NCBI GenBank assembly: GCA_030141605.1
Contig: JAQGDQ010000102.1
Span: 169,676-194,675 of the forward strand
Length of the DNA: 25,000 bases
Direction: 5' to 3'
DNA from: Tubiluchus corallicola
Lineage: Eukaryota > Priapulida > Priapulimorpha > Priapulimorphida > Tubiluchidae
Made by a program: the position numbers and the translations under genes. Numbering within the stretch: position 1 is the first letter of the stretch; each line of letters starts with the position of its first letter. Positions 1 to 12,100 of the stretch are shown in pieces. The notes under the pieces were generated by a model. It was not told where the DNA came from. It did not search any database and saw nothing but the letters and a program-made list of their open reading frames with translations.

Positions 1-912
1 CGCAGTCCCTCAGTTAATTTACAAGGATTGTTTTTAAGGTAGTATCTTAATTTGTCTGAAGGTGTAACAACATCTCTCGTGAATATTAATTTCGAATGTG
101 TTCCAGAATTCTTGCCATTGAGCATACTATCCAAAAAAAGGTTGTAAACTTAATTTTTTAATTTGGGCTATTTCATTCGCATAGCGACATTCATGCAGCT
201 AGACACTGTTGTGTCATGTATTAATCTGTTTGGGTTTCGATTTGGTGAAATGGCTTGCTGACCCAATTGTTTACAACCCGTAAAACTTTATTTGTTTTGT
301 GTTGTTTGTGGTATCTTGCATCGTTGATTGTTCTGGTTGGGACAGTATAGTAAATTTCATTATGGTAACAGGTTCTTGTTGCAAGATGGTGTATACACCA
401 TCTGTGTGAAATAATCGGGTTGCGAGCAAGCCAATGATTTATTATGTTCATTGATAGTGGTACATCTAAACAATAAATCAGCCCAAACATCTGCTTGCAT
501 GTTGACCAACCCATACTGAATGACAAATTAATAGCGAGAAATAGCCAATGAAACAAATTAACATTCCATGTGTGTCTATACATGTGTAATATTCTCTAAA
601 AAAAATATAATCATCGGAATTTCAATATTGTTTACATGCGCTATGGACGCAGCCATTATGGATGCTCTTATGTTGTGCACATCTCCGTTATTCGGCGAGC
701 ACACCAGATGCTGACCGAAAGATAAACACAGGGCGATGAAACTTCGCAACCCGGTGAATTCCCGGTTTGGAAAACAAGAAAATAAAAACAAAAAGGATCA
801 AACATATGCTGATAAATTAGATTAAATGTAGATAAACATATGCGCTGTTAAAAAGAGCAAAACAAATTGATGAAATTATAATTAGAAGACTGAAAGTAAC
901 AAAGTGTAATGA
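1..912. other. Upstream region without a supported gene
   Basis: AT-rich sequence with a somewhat more CpG-containing patch at about 640-770. A 120-codon antisense open frame (221-583) has no recognisable domain and an amino acid mix typical of chance translation. A short antisense ATG followed by a GTAAAC donor-like site occurs near 632-657, but nothing confirms an exon. Confidence 0.4.
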
Positions 913-1265
913 CTAAAAGAGTTACTGAGAGTTCCTGGAATTAAAAGAGTTGCAGATAGTTCCTGGAATTAAAAGAGTTGCAGAATTGAAAAGAGTTGCA
1001 GAATTAAAAGAGTTCCAGAATTGAAAAGAGTTGCAGAATTGAAAAGAGTTGCAGAATTGAAAAGAGTTGCAGAATTAAAAGAGTTGCAGAATTAAAAGAG
1101 TTGCAGAATTGAAAATAGTTGCAGAATTAAAAGAGTTCCAGAATTAAAAAGAGTTCCAGAATTGAAAAGAGTTGGAAAATTAAAAAGAGTTCCAGAATTG
1201 AAAGAGTTCCAGAATTAAAAAGAGTTCCCCAGAATTAAAAGAGTTGCAGAATTAAGAGTTCCAGA
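913..1265. repeat. 17-18 bp minisatellite
   Basis: About 20 imperfect head-to-tail copies of a unit like AGAGTTGCAGAATTGAAA, with variants GAATTAAA and GTTCCAGAATT. The left edge has a longer form containing GTTCCTGGAATT. Confidence 0.92.
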
Positions 1266-2506
1266 TATCTAGCTAAAAGCTAGCAAACTATGCAAAAGCA
1301 GAAAAATAATTTGGACTGAATCTAAATATATAAAGCTCCACTTGAAAAAAGTTGCAGATTACAAGTCAGCTAGCTATTGATCCGGGGTTATTCGAAATCT
1401 TATACAAATAAGTGAAAGAAGAGACTGGATGATAGTTTTGATCACTTTTAGTTAAATGTGGAACATGAACATAGTACATATACACATGATTGGCATGAAA
1501 ATTGCAACTGCTTAATCTTACTGAAACCTGGACTCTAGCATTCTTTGCATGACCAATTGCAATTGCTATAGAAGATTTCTTCAACTGGAAACAAGAACAA
1601 TTTTGATGATTGTGGATTTCACCTACCTAAAATTAGCTGTATTTTATAGCAAAGCCAATAAAATATATTATTTTTAATCTTAGTTCACTTGTTGTTGCTT
1701 TTACTCAGTTTAAATTTGAATTACAAATAGCCTCAAGATAATGTCAAAGCTGAACCCAACATTTTTATGTAAAAATAAAGTTAGTTGCAGAAGTCAATGA
1801 AAGGTGGCACCTAATATCATACCCCTTAAGCCGAGCTGTATCACACTACACATGTACCTCCTCTCTGTGTAACCATGCCCTACATTGCAAAGTTCTGCAA
1901 CTTTGGAAATGCACTTTGGTGCACAGCAATTTATAGCTGGCTTATCTGTACAATTACAAGTTTGTTTAATTTAGAAGACCTATATGATGGCGGCATAAAA
2001 CCGTGACTAGCAGATGCATAAAAACGGTCACTAACAGGATTACTGTCATACAGCCAACTGTGTTGAGACATCGTGTCACAATTTGCTAACCCATGTTCTT
2101 GCAATTTTTTAGTATTACTGCAAGGTGGAACTTCCACACATGGACTGTTAGCTAAATGTGGTTCTAAACAAGTTTCTATGGGTGCATTTGATGTATGTGC
2201 AACCCCGGGAAAAATATTATGTTTAATACAAGTATCGGTTCTAATTGGCATAATTTAACAATGTCCACAAGGACAAGACAACTTTGTAGATCTAGATAAT
2301 CATACTCAACAACTTTTAGCAAAAGTTTTGAATCTGACACAAAGTTAGCAGATCTCGTTGTTTAAAGCAATTTGCTTTTTAGCATATCTGAAGTTAACTA
2401 GTATTTTATTAATTGCCAAAAAAATTGAAAATAGGTGACTTACTCATTTCCAACTTTATTACTAAACTAAGCATTTTACCAGTTAGCAAAATAGTTCACT
2501 GCTGAT
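1266..2506. other. Intergenic stretch with one weak antisense open frame
   Basis: AT-rich sequence. The only item of note is an antisense frame of 106 codons (1931-2251) that I do not recognise. Confidence 0.4.
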
Positions 2507-2909
2507 CAGATGTGAGCATCGAACGTTCGAGTTCAAATGCGTTTTTAATTCGAATTCGATTCGAACCTTAAACTATAGATTTGAACAATGCAGCACTTTA
2601 ACCATATACGTTCTTTTGTCATTAAACATTTTAAACATCACGCAATTAGCACAATTTGGTAGAGATTTTTGGGTGCAATTTCTAAACTAATTATTAATGG
2701 TTTTATTGCAGAACAGAATCGAGTAATATGTATCATCTTTGTAAGACTAATTTTTACTGGTGGTTCGAAAACTTGTTCAAAAATTTTCAGTCTCATTTCG
2801 AGTTCGATTCGAATTCGAAATACTAAAGTTCGGTTCGGTTCGAATTTGAAAGGTACAAATAAATTCGATTTGATTCGAATTCGCTTTCTGACACAGATTG
2901 CTCACCCCT
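2507..2909. mobile_element. Possible hAT-like MITE rich in TTCGAA motifs
   Basis: Both ends contain dense ATTCGAATTCG/GATTCGAA motifs. The left edge CAGATGTGAGCATCGA resembles the inverted right edge GGGGTGAGCAATC (shared GTGAGCA). The terminal bases do not match well and no convincing 8-bp target duplication is visible, so the type is inferred. Confidence 0.4.
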
Positions 2910-4713
2910 TATCAACTGACGGATTGTACCTATGGTTTAGCCTACTGTAAACAAAATACACGTGAATAAACTATTATTTTCTTCGGCGATGGCAGCACTT
3001 ACGCAAGAGCGCTACTTAGCGAGTTGGTGTTAGAGGCACGCTTGAATTTGGTTTTAAAATTTTTCTTTTCAACTAGAACTTTTAGAAGTAGGAGCCGGCA
3101 TAGCCTTAGCTGTAGTATAAGTTCTACAACAAACGTAAAAATTAAGAACGCATATTGCAGTAGTAGACTGAAAAGTAGATAGATTGTATAAAGATGCTGA
3201 ATCCTTAATATGAATATGAATGATCATTATTAGTATTATGTCTGTTGATATTATTTTTTTATTACATCATTATCTTATCCCTCCTTGGGCCCGAGACACT
3301 TGATTACGCATCGCAGCATGAAAACGCGCTGCATACCTTGGATACACACGATCCTCTTCACTAAAACGGCGAGCAAACTGACATCAATAAAGTGCCAGTT
3401 TGCAAGATCAAAAACACGTATTTTGTAAATTTCTTCTTTTCCACTAATCAACGATTACTGTTATTGTTTACTCGTCTTTCATTACACGTAGTAGTCATGA
3501 CAATTTAGTAGTCATATTTATGTGCAAAAATTACATGTGCAAAGTTAAAGCAAAAATAGAATTAGCAGTAAAATAAGTTATTTTACAGTACATCATATTC
3601 AGTTGCCATATTCAACTGCTGTTCGGAAATGAAGCTTCGGATCGTATTCTTGCTGTTGCACAATCAGAATGAATGAATTTGTCATTAATTTCTGTAGAAC
3701 AGACGTGGCACGGCAATTCATTGCAAATTTTGGTCCAAGGAAAACTTGTTCAAAAATTTTCAGTCTCATTTCGAGTTCGATTCGAATTCGAAATACTAAA
3801 GTTCGGTTCGGTTCGAATTTGAAAGGTACAAATAAATTCGATTTGATTCGAATTCGCTTTCTGACACAGATTGCTCACCCCTTATCAACTGACGGATTGT
3901 ACCTATGGTTTAGCCTACTGTAAACAAAATACACGTGAATAAACTATTATTTTCTTCGGCGATGGCAGCACTTACGCAAGAGCGCTACTTAGCGAGTGAG
4001 TGTTAGAGGCACGCTTGAATTTGGTTTTAAAATTTTTCTTTTCAACTAGAACTTTTAGAAGTAGGAGCCGGCATAGCCTTAGCTGTAGTATAAGTTCTAC
4101 AACAAACGTAAAAATTAAGAACGCATATTGCAGTAGTAGACTGAAAAGTAGATAGATTGTATAAAGATGCTGAATCCTTAATATGAATATGAATGATCAT
4201 TATTAGTATTATGTCTGTTGATATTATTTTTTTATTACATCATTATCTTATGCCTCCTTGGGCCCGAGACACTTGATTACGCATCGCAGCATGAAAACGC
4301 GCTGCATACCGTGGATACACACGATCCTCTTCACTAAAACGGCGAGCAAACTGACATCAATAAAGTGCCAGTTTGCAAGATCAAAAACACGTATTTTGTA
4401 AATTTCTTCTTTTCCACTAATCAACGATTACTGTTATTGTTTACTCGTCTTTCATTACACGTAGTAGTCATGACAATTTAGTAGTCATATTTATGTGCAA
4501 AAATTACATGTGCAAAGTTAAAGCAAAAATAGAATTAGCAGTAAAATAAGTTATTTTACAGTACATCATATTCAGTTGCCATATTCAACTGCTGTTCGGA
4601 AATGAAGCTTCGGATCGTATTCTTGCTGTTGCACAATCAGAATGAATGAATTTGTCATTAATTTCTGTAGAACAGACGTGGCACGGCAATTCATTGCAAA
4701 TTTTGGTCCAAGG
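2768..4713. repeat. 973-bp tandem duplication (two copies)
   Basis: Copy 1 is 2768-3740 and copy 2 is 3741-4713, at a constant offset of 973 with no indels. By eye I count four substitutions: two adjacent ones in GTTGGT versus GTGAGT, and one each in CTTATCCCTCC/CTTATGCCTCC and ATACCTTGG/ATACCGTGG. The junction shares only one or two bases with the outer breakpoints. Copy 2 begins inside the TTCGAA-rich element and lacks its left end. Confidence 0.93.
3962..3995 (+). other. Candidate upstream first exon in duplication copy 2
   Basis: CGGCGATGGCAGC surrounds an ATG in a CpG-containing patch. The frame reads MAALTQERYLA and meets a consensus donor, GTGAGT, at 3996. The segment is 34 nt in phase 1, the same as NCBP1 exon 1. 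It could be a 5' exon of this gene (leader joined to the acceptor at 5216, or an alternative start joined to exon 2) or chance. Copy 1 has GTTGGT instead. Confidence 0.3.
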
Positions 4714-5216
4714 CTTTGTAATGACATGAACTAAAAAACTATTCAGCCAATTCAAAAATTTAAGAAGAAGTGTAAAGCAATGTGTTTCAATAAATACAAT
4801 ACTTCTTAATATCCATACCTCAGACCTTGTACAGATTATGCAAAAAAGACAACATTGATAAATTTTTTAAGTTGATGTAAACATTTCACAATCTAGTATC
4901 TTTTTCCTACTATTTCCACTAAGACATCCGTCCTGTGTGATCTAAGCTTTATCCCTGTTCTTTTTTTTGTTCACTTATCAATTCCTTCTTTATCTGGCTG
5001 ACATGACAGTGGCCTTTTACAAGCCTTTGCTTCTCTAGCCCACTGCAGTACTATTATTCTTTTATGATAACGATAGTGTATGAAACATAATAATTTATTG
5101 CAGTATTAAGTAACAATATTGATATCGCCTTGTACTGAATGTCATTGAACTGAATGTGATAATAATAAAACTTCAAACATGTGGAATTTTTACAGTTTTT
5201 ACATTTTTCATTTTAG
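4714..5216. other. Proximal upstream region of NCBP1
   Basis: AT-rich, with no TATA box or CpG patch that I would call a core promoter. It ends in the T-rich tract and AG of the acceptor at 5215-5216. Confidence 0.5.
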
Positions 5217-5267
5217 CTCATTTGAAATAAACAACTGAAGGCAGCGTGAACACTTAAAGAGCAAGTT
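5217..5267 (+). other. NCBP1: 5' UTR segment downstream of a splice acceptor
   Basis: A T-rich tract ending in CATTTTAG (AG at 5215-5216) lies 51 nt before the start codon. The stretch after it has no ATG and carries an in-frame TGA (5247-5249), so the ATG at 5268 is the first after the acceptor. I infer that the leader is completed by an upstream non-coding exon or by a trans-spliced leader. Sequence alone does not decide between these. Confidence 0.55.
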
Positions 5268-5301
5268 ATGTCAAGAAGACGACACAGTAGTGAAGAAGAT
5301 G
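5268..5301 (+). CDS. NCBP1: NCBP1 coding exon 1 (residues 1-11 plus 1 nt)
   Basis: Encodes [11 protein letters not shown] and ends in phase 1 at donor GTATGT. The human protein starts MSRRRHSDEND, so the match is direct. It carries the first basic cluster of the bipartite nuclear localisation signal. Confidence 0.95.
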
Positions 5302-8300
5302 GTATGTCACATGTGTCCATTGTTCAATTAACACATAACCATTAGGCATTGATAGAGTGGTTTGGTGGCCACTGGCCAGTAGTCTCCATCGTTGACAGGC
5401 TTGTTACCTATTCGGTCTGCAAACTTGGGAGAAACAACTAACATGTGTGTAAGTGGGTGTGGTAAGCTCTCTCTCACCAGATCGGGGCGGGATCCGGTAA
5501 ACCAGTACATATAATATTCCAAGACTATACATGAACACTTAAAGTTTGAATTACTGTTTCCATCGGGTACCCGAGTAATTACCTGCATTGTTTATTACCT
5601 GAGAGTAGAATACTTCTACCCAGTTCCAACAATGAAAATGCAGACAATATTTGTAATAACATATCCATTGTTAGAGAATTTAAAATTTAAATGCCATCTG
5701 CTGTGCATTTCTACAATAGGTATGGTAGTCTACTAGTAGACTATTGACTGCTGCGTTGACAGTACGCCTGGCTAATAGCCAGTAGGGAGATGGCAGATCA
5801 AATCATTTTTGCTGTAGGGATGAGTTACAAAAACAAATTATGATTTCTTTACCAAGTGGTAAATTATCCAAATAAAACTGTATATTAACCTTTAAAAACC
5901 TATTTCAGGTCACTAACAAAGATGTGAATAAACGGATTATTCAGTTTAACAGCACACAAAAAGGATAATATATATTATTTTATTCCCCTAATCCCTATGC
6001 TGCAATAATAGTGCTCAGTGCGGTACTACCTATAAACTGACGTAGTTGTAGCTATAGTAGCTGACTCTTTGACAAAGTGTGCAATGAAGTAATTAAGGTC
6101 TAGCAGATAAAAACTCACACAAATGCCTTACGTGGGGGAAAACCCTAACTCATAGTTTGTGTGTTCAGGCTATCAGCGTGTAATAAATGAATGCTCGTTG
6201 TTAACATAACAGCGCAGTTAGTTAAAATGTACCAGTGGTTGTTTTTATTTGTGAGTATAAATGATTAGAGTTTTTTCACTGCCCGCCAAATCTTAACATT
6301 TGGGTACCCGGATACCCAACGGGTATAAGGAATAGGGTACTCTAGTCTGATTTTTGCTACCCATGTAAACACTAGTTTGAATGCATAACTCCGGCCATAG
6401 GCATATGAGGCGGGAGTCTGTGGGAGCTGCAGTCTTCCCAGGGCAAGATAAATTGCACATTTTCAGGACAAAAGCTGACTGTTTTCAAGGAGAATATCCA
6501 AACTTTACAGTCTTCAATCTTCAAAAATCATCAACAAGTTGCACTGCCTTTTTACTTGTTACTATTTAACCTTTTCTTCAATATGTCTGAGATAACATGC
6601 TGTTTACTGCACTGCTAGCGTCTGCTGCTAGGTAGTGAAAGTGCTGTCGCTCACACAGTTTGTTGTCAGTTGTTATGTGCTTAAAAACCGTGTACCGGCA
6701 TATTCTTGAACTGCGCAATTTAGGCTGTCCGTGAGCAAAAAATTTTTGTTTAGGAGTTTATCATGTTTATGTATTAATTTTGGCATGTTTGTTTGTTTGT
6801 TCAATATTACAATTACAAATTACAACATTGTAATTACATACGTTAGTTTCGGTTTTACACAGTATTAAAAGAAAGGCTAAAAATTTTCTGAAGCAGCAAC
6901 TAATTTTAACTATGGGCTGCCACTGCCAATCATGCATAACTATAACATAATCAAAATTTCAACCGGCAATCATTAAGGTCACCACTAAGTACATACATAT
7001 ATATACATATATGTGTGCTTGCAAACCAAAACCATCCATAAGTCGCCATAGTTAAAACTACGTTATTGTGCTTCAAAGAAGAATGTACCAATATTTTGGT
7101 CAAATGTCAATTTTTTGTTTTTTATAAAAAACAAACGCTAAATACATTTGACTTTTATATTTTAACATCAAATTATCAAAAAAAAACTACAAAAAGTACT
7201 AAAAATCTAATTTTATAACCCTGTACCCATTTTTGCTGGAAACTGGTACTACAATTACAATTTCAAACTCCGATAATAGCTCGCGGAAGCAGTCATTTTG
7301 CTTCGGGTTTTTTCTGTTGCCAAGTCCAGATCTTTGTGAGGAAGAGCCATCTACTGGATTTAAGTATCACTTCAAACTGCTCTTGCAAAGTCCATACCAA
7401 CCAACATATGTGCGGTTGCTAAGTTGTTTTGCTAAGAAACGTGACAAAAACAATGGCAAACTTTAACAGTGATTTTCTCAAGGTTATGTTTTTCACTGCA
7501 TAGCCTACACTTCAACTTCAACGTGGATTATCTCTGCTTAGAAATAACATAGAGCGATGAGCTTATTATCAAGATAATCCTCATGAAGTGCTCCATATGT
7601 GAATAACTAGAAAAACTAAATTGCCGACTTATGGCCGATTTTGCTATGCAAGCACACATATAAATCTTTATTTGCCATAAAATAGATGTCTAGTTATTTA
7701 ACTTGTTGCACAAGTTTATAATACAATTTTTACAGAACGAGGAGCAAAGCGGAGGAGGACGTCGGAGCCAACAGAAATAGAAGAGAGGTTGGAATCTCTA
7801 ATTACACGTGTTGGCGAAAAGGTAACAGAATTCTCTTTTGCTTATTATCTTCTGTCAGGGTTACTTTTAGAAGTAACAGAGTTAATTACTAAAAATTACA
7901 CATTTACTGAAAAGTAATGCGCACATATGCTTGCTAAATGCACAGATGCCAATGCCCAATGTATTTGTTGGTGAATAATTTGTAAATAAATCGAAAATTC
8001 ACTTTGATAAAGTAATTATATTCGCATCTAACAAGACAAACTTCCTTGCTGCCACTGTTGTCTTCTGAAGATGAATTGCTAGTAGAGAGTTTAATCTAAA
8101 CTTTCTTGTTTTATGTTTGCTGTTGTTGTAAGAAAACAAGTGAATGAGTATCAACCTGCAGAACTGAACATGCTACATCTGATCAAACAATGTCTGTCAT
8201 TTACTAGTTATATTTAATGCACTTTTCCTCACTTTTTGTCTGTTTTTCTGAATCAGTTAAATTGTGTTTTCTGATTTACAGAGCACTTCCTCTTTGGAAA

Positions 8301-9100
8301 GCAATCTGGAAGGTTTAGCTGGTGTCCTTGAAGCTGACCTTGTAAACTACAAAGTGAAAATTTTGAAAATCATATGCAGATGGTACGATATTTTAGTTCA
8401 CTTAGCTTTAGGACAACAAATGCCTTACTTGCATAAAGCTAAAAAAATTCATATTGAAAATTTGTATCGCAAAAAAGCTGGTTTTCTGCACACAGAGCTT
8501 GCATTAGGAGTAATTCTGTTTAAACTTTGAAAATTTAAACTCCCTTGATGACCATTAGGCACAGCTATTTTGACGATAAGTCGTTTGAAATAAGTTTAGA
8601 TGACTTTGGGTAAAGTTTGGAAAAATATTCAGAGCATTCGTAGTGCATTCTCCACTAAGTAAGCAAAAGTACATGTTGCTTTATATTACCAATAAGATCA
8701 ATAATGCTTTTAACAAGCCAGTGACATTTTCTTCATGTGAAGCAATGCCAAAGCTGGTCAGTGAATGGATAGGTGACTACCAGGATTAATCTCACTCTGG
8801 ACATGTTCGTTTGCCATATTAATTGTCTATCTATTTACTTCATTCATTACTGGATATTTAGATTTAAATTTAAATTTATTTATTCTTCCATTTAGCACAA
8901 TACAACAAAATACAAGTTATACAATCACAAATTAACAATGCATTACAGTACTATGAGCATAGCAGAAGAAATTAACTTATAAATTTTGCTCAACATTGAT
9001 AAGACTTAATTAATGACATAAATAACAAAAAAATATGTTAAATGGAGCGAAGCAAATGGATGCGAGAAGGCAATAATGACAATATTGCTGATGTTGATGT

Positions 9101-9131
<31 letters not shown>

Positions 9132-12100
9132 GATGACAACGATGGCGATATTAATGCTGATGACAATGGTGGTAGTGATGACGATGATAATGATTTGATG
9201 CTAATGATCATGATGTACCAGGATCGATAATTTAAACCAAGTTAGCCATTTTTGCAGAAGATGTTTTCACGTGATTAAATGATTAAGATATTTCTGCTGG
9301 TTCAGTGGCTCATCTCAGAAGATTTTTAGCCTTAAGGTTGAGCCAGATTTCAATCCCACTATACCCGTTGAGTATGTCCTGTCATCAAACATTAGATCGG
9401 TTTGCAGTGTGCCAAATTCTGTAAATGAGGCTACTTTTCCTTAGCCCAATTTTTCTTAGTTAACAATAATTCACAGTGTTTCGGGTTTCTCCTTAATTGT
9501 TTTTCAAGTTTCTTTGCAGCTTATTGAACTATGACCCATATCTAGTAGCAAACTTCTACCCTGTAGTTGGAAGTGTGATTCACGAGAATATCGGTGGCAT
9601 CAAATTTGACTTCATAGTCTATTGCATTGATTTCATATTTAAATAACGCATACTTTTTTATATATACCATTCATTGATTTTTGCCTTTATCTTAGAGACA
9701 GCTTGTAGCAAAAAAATGGCACAAAACTTCTAATGTGGACTAAAAAAATTGTCAGTTATTGAGTAAGAGACTAAGAGTTTACCACAAAGAGTTCAACACT
9801 GTTGGTAAATTTTAACAGCAAAGAAAATTGACGACCAAATTAATGGAAACGCCCTGTATTTGGCAAGTCAGAGTGTGGGGAAATAGAGGTGTCATTGTGA
9901 AGCTATTAATTGATTAGGCTTCTAAAAAAAACATCAAAAAGAGTTTGAATGTGTTAAAACAGTGGAATGTGCTTTAATTTGGATGCTTTATTTTTTGAAC
10001 TTGTTCTTAGTCATCAAACGTTTTGCATACAAAGTTTTGAGCAGTTTTATTGAAGCACCATCATATCTTTTTCATTTTGGTATAATGATTATGATAAATC
10101 AAATATGATAATGGACAAATAATTAAAGTTCAAGGTCACTTTCGGCAAAATTTCATGTGTTTTCATTGAAGCAAATATCTAAATTTCAACACTGTTACTG
10201 GAACTTGCAAAATTTGCAGATAACTCATATCACTTTTAAGGCAATCATAAATGCCCTAAACACTTTACAGTAAATTGTTTCTTCTGCAATTTCCATCAAG
10301 AAAAAATATTTCATATCTGTATAGCAGCTTTTCATGAAAATTATAAACTATTTTATATAACACTAAAGCAATTATTAGGCTTATAAATTATCAGATATTT
10401 GTTCATAAGTGCAGTTCATACATAAACATTGTACATTGAATGCAAATGAAATGAACAAATGAATTTAGGTTTTTAGTACAAGACACTAGTACTTAGTGAT
10501 TGAGGTTGTTTGACCTTTTTTCTCACAGTGCTGTGAAGATGCCAGAAAAGACGACGGTTTACACGACGCTCGTAGGTTTACTGAATGCTCGCAATTACAA
10601 CTGCGGTGGCGAGGTAAGCTGCACGACTTGTAAATTGCATTTTTTAGGTCTTAGCAAAGTGACATTGCAAATCAAGAGTATGGGGTTGTTAACACCTTCA
10701 GGACCGTAAGCGTTTGCTGCATTCATTGCTGGGTTCATGAAAAACTGCTCTCACTAAGCAGCAATTACGTTATATTTGATAATTTCTGTAGGTTTCTACT
10801 CCTCGCACAGTGGATTTTCATGAAAAATTATATATGCAATACATTTGCTTACCTTGGACAAATTAAAAATCGATTTTTGACGAAAAAATTGAAAATGCTT
10901 TCAGTACCTGCAGTGTTCGCACCGTAACAATGTACAGTAGATCACTTATGTAAAATCAGCTAATGCAGAAATTTTCAACTATTCAGACGTAACACTCTGA
11001 TCCACTTTGGCCTCAAGTCTACTCTATTTTTAAGAAGAAATTACTGTTAAAAGACGAAACTACCTTAATTTCTCCTTGACTGATCGGTTGACTTTTCCTG
11101 GAATTCTGCACAGCTGACAGTTTTCTTGGGCTGTAGCAAGCAGGTGATCAATAAAATAGTGTGTACGATCAAACAAGTGTACACCAGACTAAGCTACCCA
11201 ATTCGCTAAGTTGGAGTGCCTGAAAAGGGCGTGTTTTTCCAACTAAGTCATTTATAAATGTTTTAAAAAAAAGCATGATTGGGCAGATGAGCTTCTCCTG
11301 AATAGAACAGTACCTAATGTGTAATCTAATTTAGTTATGTCTGTGTTCATACATTAACAGAAAAGTCATAGTCCTTATAAGACATATTTTCAATAGTGCA
11401 GTCCTGAGTTAAGTGTTGAGCAGGAAGCTCTGGTATTAATATGTCTTCATAGACACAGATTATCCCCAGACTGTCATTTTCTGATTTAACAAAAATAAAC
11501 ACACCTGCGAAGCTTAATTTTATTGTAGCATGACCATGGACAGGGGAGTAAAACAAAAAAGCGAAAAAGTGACATCGCCTTGTGCATAGGTGTGAACTTG
11601 CCATTACCTGCTATATAACCTAATTTGTGTGGTTAAGTGCTTGATAATTTTGCTTATATTTTTTCATAGATTACTGAAATGCTGGTGAGAAATTTGAAGG
11701 AACATTTGAGAAACTGTAAATTTCACGAAGCAAGAATTGTAGTAAGTAATTATATTACGGCTGTAATGTATAGCTAAGCTAGTGATGCTTAAATTTACGT
11801 ATTAGTAACTGTTAGACTTGAAGCTGGTGTTAACATGACAGCTAAAACTAAACTTATTTGTTATTATGCTTCACTTTACTAACTAAAAATGCTGCCTAAT
11901 GATTGATTAATTTATGTCTTAGTATAACGTGATTTAATGCTGGCAATTGTGATGCATGTCTCAACTGTGGTGCATGTACATTTAAAAACCCTGCATTTGC
12001 CAACTGCTGCATTTGCAATTATTCTTACGAACAACAATTATAAGTATCTCTCAGTAAACATGCACAACTAGCTTGCAGCAGAGGGAAAAATCCCAATCAT

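Larger units (their letters stand above)
5302..7735 (+). other. NCBP1: NCBP1 intron 1 (2434 bp)
   Basis: Runs from GTATGT to TTTTTACAG. It holds an 18-bp perfect palindrome (5726-5743), two patches rich in GGGTACCC-like motifs (5560-5580 and 6300-6365) and a TIR element near its 3' end (7012-7658). I see no coding exon in the rest. Confidence 0.85.

Noticed and set aside
221-583. 120-codon antisense open frame at the left edge
   Set aside because: No domain, Trp/His/Asn-rich mix typical of chance translation, no convincing splice or start context.
2669-3923. Two open frames sharing the peptide KTCSKIFSLISSSIRIR
   Set aside because: They are the same non-coding stretch seen twice because of the 973-bp duplication, and the peptide translates TTCGAA-rich repeat sequence.
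8342-8530. Reading through the exon 3 donor as a longer exon
   Set aside because: Similarity to NCBP1 stops at ICR, and the GTACGA donor gives an exact phase and length match to exon 4.
9042-9230. Asp-rich 62-residue open frame
   Set aside because: It is the translation of a GAT microsatellite within an intron.
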